NCBI GenBank assembly: GCA_963691705.1
Contig: OY829540.1
Coordinates: 568,001 to 632,000, forward strand
Length of the DNA stretch: 64,000 bases
Source: Viola odorata
Taxonomy: Eukaryota > Streptophyta > Magnoliopsida > Malpighiales > Violaceae
Reading direction: 5' to 3'
In this document: positions 21,232 to 32,019 of the stretch, one piece after another
Layout of the letters: each line of letters begins with the position of its first letter
Position numbering within the stretch: position 1 is the first letter of the stretch
The notes under the pieces: model-generated
What the model was told of the DNA's origin: nothing
Seen by the model: only the letters and a program-made list of their open reading frames with translations
The model's database searches: none
Program-made: the position numbers and the translations under genes

Positions 21232-21884
21232 CTAAGAAGTCATCATAGTTTTAACTATTAGTTACATCCAAAGCTACAAAGCGAGAAAAGAAAAAATAGT
21301 GAAGTCCATTACCTAAGAAGTCACGGGTATGGATGAGGAAGCAACAGTCGCGACGGGTAGAAGGGAGAAGGAATGGCGGCCGCGGAATGGAGGAGGGAGG
21401 AAGGGAGGTCGCGAATGGAGGAGGGAAGTATGGAGGAGGAGCAGCAAATCGGGAAGAGGAAGAGGAAGAAAAACTCTAGATTGGGAAGAGGAAGAGAGGG
21501 TATGAAGAAGGAGACGCGGTGGCAGTTTCATAAATTTGCAAACGGTGGCAAACTTGTAATTATGCAATGACGTAGCGGTGCCACGCCATTCCTCTTGGCT
21601 ATTCCTCCTGAATAGCATTACCCTTATCAATTTTGTTTGATGAGACATGGAACCATAAAAATGCGAGATAGCAAATTGTCATATGATTTTCCAACTTTAG
21701 CATTTTAATATTTATTACCCCACCTTTTCTCTACCAAATTAATTAAAGATATAATTTTGGGAAGTAGAAGAACGAACAAAGTATCATCATCAAATAGAAG
21801 GAAACCTGATAGTCTAAAACCCTAAACAGCAGAGTAGAGTCTAGCATCCTTCTTCCGCCGTCTGTTTGTCGTATTCGACCCACA
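21232..21884. other. Low-complexity stretch and 5' flank of AspRS fragment
   Basis: 21360-21520 is a purine-rich (GGAAGAGGAAGAG) stretch giving spurious open frames on both strands. 21593-21613 holds a short inverted repeat (GGCTATTC...GAATAGC), possibly the end of a small transposon. 21780-21884 looks like a plant 5' untranslated leader (AAAACCCTAAAC) for the following gene. Confidence 0.4.
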
Positions 21885-22260
21885 ATGTCATCGGAATCTG
21901 ATCTCCGCGTGTCTAAAAAGGAACAACCAGAGGAAGAATCATCAAAACCGATCAGTAAAAAAACTGCCAAGAAAGAAGCCACGAAACAGGAGAAGCTGCG
22001 CCGTCGCCTCGAAGTTGCTTACATCACATCAGCTTCCGAGTCTGTTTCTTCCACTCCTATCTCCGGTAACACAGAGGACCCGCTAGCGTCCAACTACGGG
22101 GATGTTTCGCTGCTTGAACTATAGTCCAAAGAGGAGGCGGATCTCAATAAGTGGATCCCAGTAGGGGAGCTCGACGATAGATTCAAGGAAAATGAGGTGT
22201 TGATACGCGGACGGGTTCAAACTGTCTGTCCTGTGGGTAAAAGGGCTTCACTGTGCAGTG
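21885..22260 (+). pseudogene. Cytosolic aspartate-tRNA ligase, N-terminal exon fragment
   Basis: Begins MSSESDLRVSKKEQ, a Lys/Glu-rich appended helix, followed by DPLASNYGDVSLLEL, an in-frame TAG (22122-22124) where relatives have Gln, then SKEEADLNKWIPVGEL and VLIRGRVQTVCPVGKR. This is the start of the anticodon-binding OB fold of class II aspartyl-tRNA synthetase, which charges tRNA-Asp. Only the first exon and perhaps a few bases of intron remain; the OgreR LTR begins at 22324. The missing 500 or so residues include the whole catalytic domain. CAG to TAG is a methylation-type transition. Confidence 0.7.
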
Positions 22261-22323
22261 TTGAATTGGCTGATTACTTTGCTATGTTCAATTGCTATGT
22301 TTAAGTATGGATTGTATAATTAT

Positions 22324-25271
22324 TGTTGATACCCGAATTTTGACGCCATTTTAAATTGAATTTATCATTTTACTTAAACTTACTGTCATTCTTAATTAAT
22401 TTACTGTCGTTAGTTTATTTTTTAATTCTCGTCACATTTTATCATCGTTATTAATGTCATCAGCGTCGTAAATTGCATTTTTAATTTTTCGTCACGTATT
22501 TTCATTATTATTATTAATAATATTTTCAGCCTTAAAATTATATTTTTAATTATCCGTTACTCATTTGCTATTTATTTTTCCGTTTTAGGTCATTACATAA
22601 AATTTAGGATTTTTAATATTTTATCATCTTTTTGGCATTTTTCATATTTTATTATTATTTTTGTTTGAGCTTTTATTGGACCGGAGTAGGTTCGCTCGGA
22701 TCATTGATCGAACGTGTTATTTCTTTAGTTGATAATTGCCTACTCTTTTTTTCATTCACGCCAATCAACTTCGTCTCGTGCAATTTTCGTCGTAACGTCA
22801 TTTAAATCTCATTCGAACATATTCATGTTTCCGAACGAGAAAATAAACATGTTAAATGAAGGTTTTTCTTCATTCGTTGTCGACTATTAAATTCGTCTTA
22901 TTTTTCTCTACGCGCTGGCGCTTTCGGCTCGAGTTTTCGAAACATTTGGTCGCAAAATGGCTCGAAGCCATTTAAATAAAATTAAAAAAAGGAATTTGAT
23001 CATGACCGTTGATCTGGTTGACCAAGTCAACCAGATCAACGGTCCATAATTCATGTGCATGGCATATGAACAGTCGCCATGGAGCAGCAGCAGAGCAAGC
23101 CACTGAGCTGCTTGCTTCCGTCGCCTCCCCATCGCATCACCAACAGCCTAGCCCCGCCAGCACACAACCTGTCCCGACCGCCATCATCACCTAGCCTTGC
23201 CAGCGCAACGACGTAGCTCCGCCAGCGCATGAGCTGCCCCTCCACGCACAGCGTCGCGTCCTCACCCTCACTCGCCGAAACGTCTATAAATTCCAAGCCA
23301 TTTCCAACCATTTTAGACACGAATTCACCTAAAGCTCTTTGCTCCTTCTCCCTCTAGATCGATTGCTCACTTAGAGCATTAGTTGCCACAGTCTTCAAGC
23401 TTTTTCGGTGAGTTGGTCTTTGGCATTTTTCTGCCATTTTCGGCTTTAATTATTAGGTTGTTGTTTTGATTAAACCAATTTTGAATTTTTTGTTAATTAT
23501 GATTTTTTTACGTTTTCATGAAATTAAATGTTGTTCTTGCGTGTTTCGATCCCTAATTTTTGCATGATCGTGTTGTAGAGGAGAAGAGCTTTCCTCGGAG
23601 CTCAAGACCAGGCGATTTGGCCGCCTGGTCGGAGCTCCCCGTCGCCGGCAGTGGCACCGGCGACATGAGGAAGATGATGAACAGTCCTAGTCTTGGGTTG
23701 TTCAACGCGGGAAGGGAAAGAAAGGAACTGTTCCTGGCCCATTTCTTTTATTTTTCAAGCTGGGCCCGACCCATTTTCATTCTTTCCGAGATCTCGGTTC
23801 GCATTTTTTTGTGTAAAATACTCGCATGCTTCGTATGATATTTTTTGTGATTTATGCTTTATTTTTCTCATACATCATATGCATGAAAAGTGTAGATTTT
23901 TTTCCGTAAAAATACTCGTGCATTTCATTATGACTATTTTTCGTACTGTCGCTTTAAAATTTTATACCTATCAACTGTTTAAATTTCCGGAATTTATTCT
24001 CTGCAACCTATCAACTGTTTAAATTTCCGCAATTTACTTTCCGCAATTTAAAATTCAGTCATTTAATTTACCGCCTATATGGTCGGTCGCACTTTAAATT
24101 TCTGCAAATCATCAACTGCTTAAAATTTCTGCAACCATCAGCTGCTTAATTTTCTGCAAATCATCAACTGCTTAATTTTTCTGCAAATCATCAACTGCTT
24201 AAGTTTTCTGCAAATCATAAAATCTTTAATTTTTCGCAATTATCATCATTTAAATTTTTGTATGCATCAAATCATCATTTAAATTTTCCTGCACTTATCA
24301 AATCATCATTTAAATTTCCGTATGCGTCAAACCATTATTTATTTTTCGTATACATCAACTATTTATTTAATTCCTCGCATGCATAAATTGCTTATTTATT
24401 TTTCGAGCTATCACTAACACTCTCATTTTGTAGGTTTAAAATTTAAGCTTCGCTCGAAAGTACGTCTTTCTTTCCCCTCTTATTTATTCGAAGCTTTCCG
24501 TAAATATTAATCGTATGCATGATATATAGAATTGCTAGAATTAAAATCAATCCACATGAACAACTTGTTTAATGACTCACTTTAAATTCCGCTTATATTG
24601 ACTGCATGTGTTTGGTGGCTTCGATCCCACATCGGTTTATCATTTTAAAATATCTCTCATTTAAATTTGTACTCTATTAGCAATCCATGTTAGAATCACT
24701 TAGTAATTAATTTAATCATGCATGACCCGATGATGAAAAAGAGGGCGCTCATTCAGTCTTACGGAAAATTCCGTCCCATCACGCTACATTTAAGAATAAT
24801 TGATCGGTCTTGAAAACGGTAACTCCGTCCAAAAAGATTTTTAAAACGATAATCTCGTCCAACGATTGATTATTCCCGAACGGTCCCTACGGAAAAGACT
24901 AAAGTGACGATTCCTCTAAGGACCCCCTTTTAAAACACATTTTTATCAAACATTTTTTAAACACCTCTCTTATCAACCGGTAACCATTTTTGGATGTGAC
25001 TCGGGTGCCTAACACCTTCCCGAGTCCATAATACGACCCTGAACCTTTGTTCTTGGGTTTAGACCCTCTTTTTTCTGCCTTTAGTTTTTTATCTTTTTTT
25101 ATTTTTATTTTTATTTTTATGCCATGACGATTAGGTTCCCTAAACCTAGAGACAAAAATTAGGGTGGCGACTTCATTGCATGTTGCGAGGCGTCCTTTTA
25201 CGCCGAGCATCGTAAGGTCTCAGATTCGTCGTATACTCGTGAATTTTTATTATTTTTGTAGGGGTGCGGTA
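22324..25271 (+). repeat. OgreR 5' LTR
   Basis: About 2948 bp, TGTTGATACCCGAATTTTGACG to GGTGCGGTA, followed by GTT and the primer site. A TATA box (CTATAAATTCC) lies near 23285. AT-rich tandem repeats at about 23960-24420 match those of OgreL. The U5 end carries the long GTGACTCGGGTGCCTAACACC region also seen in OgreL. It interrupts the AspRS fragment. Confidence 0.8.
23960..24420 (+). repeat. Tandem repeats in OgreR LTR
   Basis: Units of about 27 bp (AAATCATCAACTGCTTAATTTTCTGC type) followed by units of about 34 bp (ATCATCATTTAAATTTTCGTATGC type). Same families as in the minus-strand Ogre LTR. Confidence 0.75.
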
Positions 25272-25816
25272 GTTTGGCGACTTCACTGCGGACTGTGGGT
25301 CGGAGCCGGTTTTATTTTTTTGAGATGTTTATTTGTTTATTTACCCGCTTTGATAAATTGCTGATTTATTTATTTATTCGCTTTGATATCAATCGTCATA
25401 TGCATTTCATAGCGCCCTACACCCCGGAGACAATTACCAAATTAGGAGGGTAGTAATGACGCCCTAGGACACATGTCCTGGGTAGTGTTCATCAATCCCA
25501 ACTCGGATGAAGCCTTAAAGATAGTCGAAAGGTTGCCTGATTCCGCAAGGAATCGGTTGACACTGGACGACACTTTAGGGACCTTTTCATGGTATCATCC
25601 GGGAACCGTTCAAGCCAGTTAGAAAAGTCAGAATCAGAGCCCCAGCACATGCATCATGATCATATCTGCTTTGTCGTGGCTCTATTTATCTTGTTACCAT
25701 GATTTCCATTTTTTGTAATTTTTCTTTTATACGAACTGTAAATTTCTTGCACGTACAGGTTACTTCGCACTTAAAATTTTATTTCTGCCCCACAGGACCC
25801 ATTTTGCTCATTCGAA
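25272..25816 (+). other. OgreR leader with primer-binding site
   Basis: The primer site TGGCGACTTCACTGCGGA starts at 25275, three bases after the LTR end; Ogre elements typically use a tRNA-Arg type site of this form. The rest is noncoding leader before ORF1. Confidence 0.7.
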
Positions 25817-26251
25817 ATGTCGGCACCTACACTACTTTCACTTGATACCTTCGGGGGACGAAGTTTCGATGATCAGGCCGCAAGGGCAGACATGTTAGAA
25901 CTCGGTTTCACCCCTGATATCACCACTAAGGTCAAAGTAGAGGTTACAGATTTTGACTTAACTAGGATTCGAAAGTTAAGAAATGAGTTAACTCAGGATG
26001 AGGAGACACAGTTTGAATGTAGTTACGGAAAGTTGCTGACCTTGGTTGATGTAAAGACTGATTGGGGTTGCATCCGGGCACCCCTAAAATTCTGGGATCC
26101 CTATTATCGGTGCTTCTCTTTTGACAGAGGGCTAGACTTGACTCCCACACTAGAGGAATATTCCGCTCTGATGTGCTTCACATCTCCTATATCGGCTATA
26201 TACCAAAACGTTCGACTCGACTCCTCTAGTGTCAAAATAAGGCTTGATAAG
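25817..26251 (+). pseudogene. OgreR ORF1, 5' part (split by RetN)
   Basis: Starts MSAPTLLSLDTFGG and is open for 145 codons up to VKIRLDK, where RetN begins at 26252. The reading continues beyond RetN at 30729 in KLLGITTRVREGDY. ORF1 is the extra Ogre reading frame of unknown function upstream of gag; here it includes the GFTPDITTKVKVEVTDFDLTR and DLTPTLEEYSALMC blocks. The first part has no stop codons, in contrast to OgreL. Confidence 0.8.
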
Positions 26252-26697
26252 TGATAACAATTGATATACCCACCAGTGCGGCATGGGGTACGTCATCTTC
26301 AGCTACTGTAGGGCCCGCCTGGCCTCTTGCTAGTCTTGCTACCGGGGGGTGGTCGACGTCAGCGGGGGGGGCCCATCCAACACGATATGGCGCTTATTCC
26401 CACACCCGGTACGCCATAAGTATTGACATCCCAAGACAGCACTCCCGACCAAATCTCCTATAAATACCCCCTCCTAGGTAGAAAAGAGGAGGGACTCTCT
26501 CTCTCTACTCTCTCTCACTACTACTTCTACCTACCCCTTATATTTCGCTACTTATACTGACTTGATCGTCGGAGTATCTGCGCCGGGGACCCCCTCCGGC
26601 GCCATGCAGGTGTAGCGGCAGCGAGGACCACCCCCTCAGAGGTGAAGATCGCCAAGATTCTTCCCACCCCGGGTATAATCAAATCCTATTATTATCA
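26252..26697 (+). repeat. RetN 5' LTR
   Basis: 446 bp, TGATAACAATTGATATACCC to CTATTATTATCA. It contains GGTCGACGTCAGC followed by 8 G (26364-26371), a TATA box (CTATAAATACCCCC, near 26460), a CT-rich stretch and the stem-loop CGCCGGGGACCCCCTCCGGCG at about 26581-26602. Confidence 0.9.
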
Positions 26698-26699
26698 AA

Positions 26700-26718
26700 T
26701 GGTGCTTTCATTGAGAGC
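26700..26718 (+). promoter_or_regulatory. RetN primer-binding site
   Basis: TGGTGCTTTCATTGAGAGC, two bases after the LTR; identical to that of RetB. Confidence 0.85.
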
Positions 26719-29700
26719 ATTCAGATCATCAAGTGAGTTCCTTGAGATCTGGAGGCTCTCCTCTCCATATTCACATTTATTAATCTACATAGCTGCTACT
26801 AGTTTTTCGGGTTATGGTTCATTATAGGATTTAAGTCCTTTTTGGATCCGAGGATATTAATTCACATGGCAAGTTTACTGTTGTGCACTGAGGAGATCAG
26901 ATCTGGAAAAAGATGATTCAAATTTTTGCTCATATTTAATGATCTCAGCCTATACCAATAACCTATGGTTATATGTTCAAAAGAAAGATCATATCTGGAA
27001 AAGAAAGAAAAGAGGGAGAGAAATCATGGTTATCATCGTTGTATTTCACGAACCTATGGCATTATCATTAATTTTACGAGGTCTTCGTCAAGATCAAGAT
27101 CTCTGCCAAGGATCTTTTACTTCTGGAAAATGGGTTTTGAACTTAGAGGCCCATCATCATCATCTCCTCGACTTCGGGCGGCCAATCATCATCAAGTCTA
27201 AGCTTATTTTCAATCTTAAAGCAACAGTCATCACTGCCGCACCTTTAATTATCCATCACCACCTCATCTTTTCTCGATCACGGCCATCATCGTCTGCGCA
27301 CGGTTGAAGGGTAAAGATATGTTGCTATGGCCATCGTCATTAATTTTGATCGCTAACGTGTGCAAGGAAAGAGAAGAAAAAGGAGGACGTGCAGAGAGAT
27401 GGCCAAAGGAATTAAACAAGGGAACTAAACAAATTAATTTGGATTGCCATAGAATATTGGGTGTGAAACTTTACTGTGCGGGGTCCACTTCAGCCATGTC
27501 CAGCATTTTTTAGGCTGATGCGTGTCCTGGACAGCTGTACCCTTTGGTATTCAAGCGATGTAAACGTTTGTCTACCGCAGTAATAAGTGATAAGCGACCA
27601 AGCAGTCAACCGCAAGAGCGATAGCGACTGATCAGGAGCGGAGGACAGAAGAAATAATAGGAAAGGAACCTAACGGCACGTCATTATCTGTGCCTTTTCT
27701 GCATCAGATAGCGGGTTCGATATCCCATTACCGTTGGGTTATCATGGATTCCAGGAGAAGAAGAAAAGCGGCACCAACGGTTGCATTCCGCAGTAGGGCA
27801 GCTGGGAAGCTGTTTTGAGCGATAGAAATGAATTAACTTGGACAATTATCGTCACCAGATCTGACAAGAATAATGATTGTGGTGCTGTTAGAGAGTTGCT
27901 TGATTGCGTAAGGAATTCAGTAGCACCTTCAGCAAGCTGACGCTAGCAGGAAAGTATAGTAACAGTAGGCGCACACGCTATTGGAAACGAAATTATCAGC
28001 AGCGTTAGCAAAAGAGAGTAGCAGGCCACGTCAACCGAAGGATAAAGAAAGTCAGCGCGTCAGGCATCTTCCAAATTAACGCGTTAAGCGTCCAGCTACC
28101 CAACGCTATCACTTTGTTAAAAGACCTCTACGGCAACAACTTGCAGATAACGCCCATAAAACGTATGGGGTTCACCTAACGCTAACGACAGCAGTAATGG
28201 CACCTAACGGGAAAACAAAACAAAGAAGGAAGCAAGCAAACGGGAAAGGAAAGGGCGAACAGTGGCTGATGCCAATTAATTATGACAATTCATATGATAT
28301 CTAGAAAGCGTCGACAGTACTTCCGCGTGAACATTAGCGCCGGCTTCCACGTGAATAGTGCTTCCACGTCAGCAGTAGCTTCCGTGTGAACAGTACCTCG
28401 GAATAGCAAAGTGAGTAAACAGTATCAGGATTGGAGAAAACGTATTTCTGGCCAGATTTATCGGGTTTCGCGAGGAAAATCGTATCTTTTTCATATGCGC
28501 TCAGAATTCAGCGTATCATAGCTCGATTCGAAGGAAATTCGTCGGGCTACAATTCTTGTCAAGGCATCTCTGTGAGATATTGACGTTATCTGGCCGTTAT
28601 TGTGATTCGAAATCCGGGTTTAAGATTCGTGATTCCAGCTATATCGGGTTTTACGGAAAAAATCATATCTTATTCATACGTACTTAGAATCTTCTGGATA
28701 ATAGCTCGATTTGAAGATAGTTTAAAGGGCTATAATTCTCATGAAGACATCTATGTGAGATATCGACGTTTAGCAGGCACGATTGAACCTCAAAGTGACG
28801 CCACTGATTGCAGCCTAGTCCAGCTTTATATCTGGTTATTTATCTGTCGTCAGTTTTCCTCTATGTCGACGGTGGGTGAAATAAATGATAATTTAGAATA
28901 TTATCTGGCAGGTGAATATCTACCCCGTATGAATATTGATATGACTTATCGGGTGAATATCTACCCCGTTTGAAGAGCCCTCGTAATATCATGTCGACAT
29001 CCTCTTATCATCAAAAGGGTCTCCAACGATATGTCATTCTCCTTCGTAAAGGCAAGGAGTGGAGCGGGAATTAAACAACGGCCGAGTTCCTTGTTTATTC
29101 CCCTAAGGTATCGCTATTACCTTTAAGGTTATCATTTTCCCCTTACCTCTATTTCTAACATTCTTAGAGGAAGCTAACCGAAGTTAGCAAACTCTGTTAG
29201 TGTATTTGTGCAGCTAACAGTGCAGGTACTCAAGTGGAGTACAGATTGAAATCCTGGGGAACGTGAAAGCGTGCAATATTGCGGGTAGCTACGGCATAAA
29301 ACCGCACAATTTGTAGGTGGCCTATAGTGTAAAGCCGCGACAATATTGCAGGTAGCTCCGAGCAGCGTAAAACCGCGTCAATATTACAGGTAGCGATGGC
29401 GTAAAACCGCACAAATTGTAGGTAGCTTATGGCGTAAAGCCGCGACAATATTGCAGGCGGCTTACAGCAAAGCTGGATCCAACGAGCTTGGATAGAAAAG
29501 GCGACATCCATGACACCCCGATATGTGCGGGTGAAAGCCTCTAAGGGTAACCAGTACTTGTCATTACATATTGTTTTTACTAACATGGCAAGGCAACATT
29601 TGAGAATGTGCAGGAAAGTCGACAAAATATCGAAACAGTGAAGAGACTAACGCCCGCAAAGGCAGCGAGATTACGCAAGAATTTATTACTGCCTACGGGG

Positions 29701-30283
29701 TATCTCTTGTCATTAGCGAGGAGATGCATCCTTAGTGATGAGAGCGATGGTACACCATCTTATCTGCGATATCTCCTTCCCGGTGCTGAAATGCGCATGC
29801 TTAGTCATGTCGCGATATCAAGAAGAATACTTTATTATTATTATCCGCCCATGATTTGACTGACTACATGGTGGTCTCGTGATGACACTATCTTCATCAG
29901 CAAGCTATGACGTCGCTTTGCTACAGTGTTGCGTCCCCGTCAGTGTTATCTGTTCGGGCTTATCGCCAGCGTTATCAGTTCTGGTTTATGACCAGCGTTA
30001 TCGCCACGACATCACCACTACCAACTTGGTCGACATCCTTTCTGTGGCCAATAGTTCTCGAAAGCGTTCGGTCCGTGTTACCTGCTTTGCTGTTGTGTAT
30101 CTGGTACAAGATATCGAGTTCTGATAGATATCGGGAATGAAAATACATTGCTTGAATGCCAGAAGAGTCAGAGAAACTCGAAAATCCTCATGAACCGGCC
30201 GCGTCGTGAAGGAAATAGCACTCCCCCAAAAGCCGAGAATGGAGCCCTTGGTGAACACTCGGGCTCGTTTTCGGTTGGGCTTA
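26719..30283 (+). other. RetN interior, no recognisable coding capacity
   Basis: The longest open frame (28602-28973, 123 codons) matches no family I know and overlaps a diverged tandem duplication of about 150 bp (28442-28593 and 28630-28778), so I do not call it a gene. 28330-28400 has repeated CTTCCACGTGAACAGTA words. 29285-29460 is the minisatellite listed separately. Confidence 0.6.
29285..29460 (+). repeat. 3' minisatellite of RetN
   Basis: Five units of 32-38 bp with a core like GGCGTAAAGCCGCG followed by ACAATATTGCAGGTAGC. Related arrays lie at the same place, between the 3' LTR and the aORF1 promoter, in RetX (37370-37545), RetY (45485-45655) and RetW (61610-61800). Hypervariable tandem repeats in the 3' untranslated region are known for Tat/Ogre elements. 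Confidence 0.85.
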
Positions 30284-30728
30284 TGATAACAATTGATATA
30301 CCCACCAGTGCGGCATGGGGTACGTCATCTTCAGCTACTGTAGGGCCCGCCTGGCCTCTTGCTAGTCTTGCTACCGGGGGGTGGTCGACGTCAGCGGGGG
30401 GGCCCATCCAACACGATATGGCGCTTATTCCCACACCCGGTACGCCATAAGTATTGACATCCCAAGACAGCACTCCCGACCAAATCTCCTATAAATACCC
30501 CCTCCTAGGTAGAAAAGAGGAAGGACTCTCTCTCTCTACTCTCTCTCACTACTACTTCTACCTACCCCTTATATTTCGCTACTTATACTGACTTGATCGT
30601 CGGAGTATCTGCGCCGGGGACCCCCTCCGGCGCCATGCAGGTGTAGCGGCAGCGAGGACCACCCCCTCAGAGGTGAAGATCGCCAAGATTCTTCCCACCC
30701 CGGGTATAATCAAATCCTATTATTATCA
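30284..30728 (+). repeat. RetN 3' LTR
   Basis: 445 bp, nearly identical to the 5' copy (7 instead of 8 G at 30396-30402, one substitution). Preceded by CTCGGGCTCGTTTTCGG and TTGGGCTTA. Confidence 0.9.
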
Positions 30729-32019
30729 ATAAGTTGTTAGGAATCACTACTCGTGTCAGAGAAGGGGACTACTTCTAGTGTTGGTCAGATATTGAAACAC
30801 GATTTCATTTGGCTAACGGGGAAAAAGCATTTAAGGGTCCTGGCTTTCGCAATCGTAGGATTTGTCCTTTTCCCTAAAATGAAGAACGCCATCGATTTTG
30901 CAGCGGCCAATGTCTTTTACAAGATGGAGGCAAATGCCATTAATCCTACAACAACCATCTTGGCCGAGACTTTTCACTCTCTGGACTCTTGTAGAAGGAA
31001 AGGGAAAGGAAGACTTACCTGTTGCACCCAGTTGTTAACAGTATGGTTAGTCAGCCACTTCAAACAGACACCAGATCAGTCCATATTCTTTGCAAGCTAC
31101 ATAAAATCGTTCCCTTTAATCAGAGTTATCAACGCAACGATAATAGAAAATGGAAAATAAAGATGTATAGGTCGACAGATTCATAAACCTCTCGAGAGAA
31201 GACTTTAGTTGGCACGCCAAATGGCTGCAAGCCTCCGATCCCATCGTCTGCTGCGGACCCTTACCTTGGGTTCCTTTGATCGGAGCATAGGGGTGCATTC
31301 ACTATTGCCCCGCCCTCGTCCTCAAACAGTTTTGCATCATGCAAGTAATCCCCGTGACATTCGACATGATAAGGTCAAACCTGCCACACACCGGAGAAAA
31401 TCAGAACATTCAGCAGTACGCTCAAGACTGGACTCACCCCTTTTGTCTCAAGGGACGTGTCACCCCTATAGCAACGATACCGGAATATCCACAGTGGAGG
31501 TTAAGATGAGTTAACGGCAATGTCTTACCCCACTTGGAAAATCAGAAACCAATGGAAGAAGAAGGGGAATCCCAGGTGAGCGAAGGGATGAATGTCATGG
31601 CTTACGCTCAAGTAGTGGAACAGATGCGAGCAGCACAAGAAGAACGGGATCAGATGGTAGAGGAAAGGGATGATTCTGTAGCCCATCAATGTTACCTAGA
31701 AGTCCAGATGAATGAGTTAGAAAGGCGTAGTAAGGACACTATCCGCATGCAAGTGGAAAAACAGAAAGTGGCCCTCAAGGACTTTAAGGAACGTTTGAAC
31801 AACGAAATCCGCAGGAAAGAAGCATCAAGTGCCATAATTGAAGACAGAAATTCTGTGATAAGGATCTTGACTACTCGTGCAAACTTGGGAGATAGGAAGA
31901 GCCAGGCACTGCAAAGCCGGATTACCGCTTTAGAGGTCGAGATAGACATGCAAAAAGGGGAGATGGCCTCGATGGAATACCTTTGGCAGGAGCAAGAGGA
32001 TCCCAACTTCCAGGGTTGA
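30729..32019 (+). pseudogene. OgreR ORF1, 3' part with coiled-coil tail
   Basis: Resumes after RetN with the duplicated ATAAG, then KLLGITTRVREGDY (TAG for one Trp of the FWCWSD motif), SHFKQTPDQSIFFASYIK, and a stretch with several stops to about 31510. From 31534 it is open again: MENQKPMEEEGESQVSEG and a charged coiled coil (EEVERDQ..., QVEKQKVALKDFKERL) to QEQEDPNFQG at 32019. The same ORF spans the insertion, so RetN entered after OgreR. Possibly structural; unknown function. Confidence 0.75.

Larger units (their letters stand above)
26252..30728 (+). mobile_element. RetN: young non-autonomous Retand-like element
   Basis: A complete 4477-bp element inserted in OgreR ORF1. 5' LTR 26252-26697, 3' LTR 30284-30728, flanked by the perfect 5-bp duplication ATAAG (26247-26251 and 30729-30733). 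I find only about one substitution (near 26491/30522) and one base of G-tract length between the LTRs, so it is very recent. A primer site follows the 5' LTR at 26700-26718 and the conserved pre-LTR sequence precedes 30284. The 3.6 kb interior has no gag, protease, RT, RNase H or integrase and no antisense cassette, so it must use proteins of a relative. It shares the 3' minisatellite with the autonomous copies. Confidence 0.9.

Noticed and set aside
21313..21648. Leu/Ser/Pro-rich minus-strand frame
   Set aside because: Produced by a purine-rich low-complexity stretch; composition explains the openness.
28602..28973. 123-codon open frame in RetN as a gene
   Set aside because: Matches no family I know, overlaps a diverged 150-bp duplication, and has no supporting promoter or conservation.
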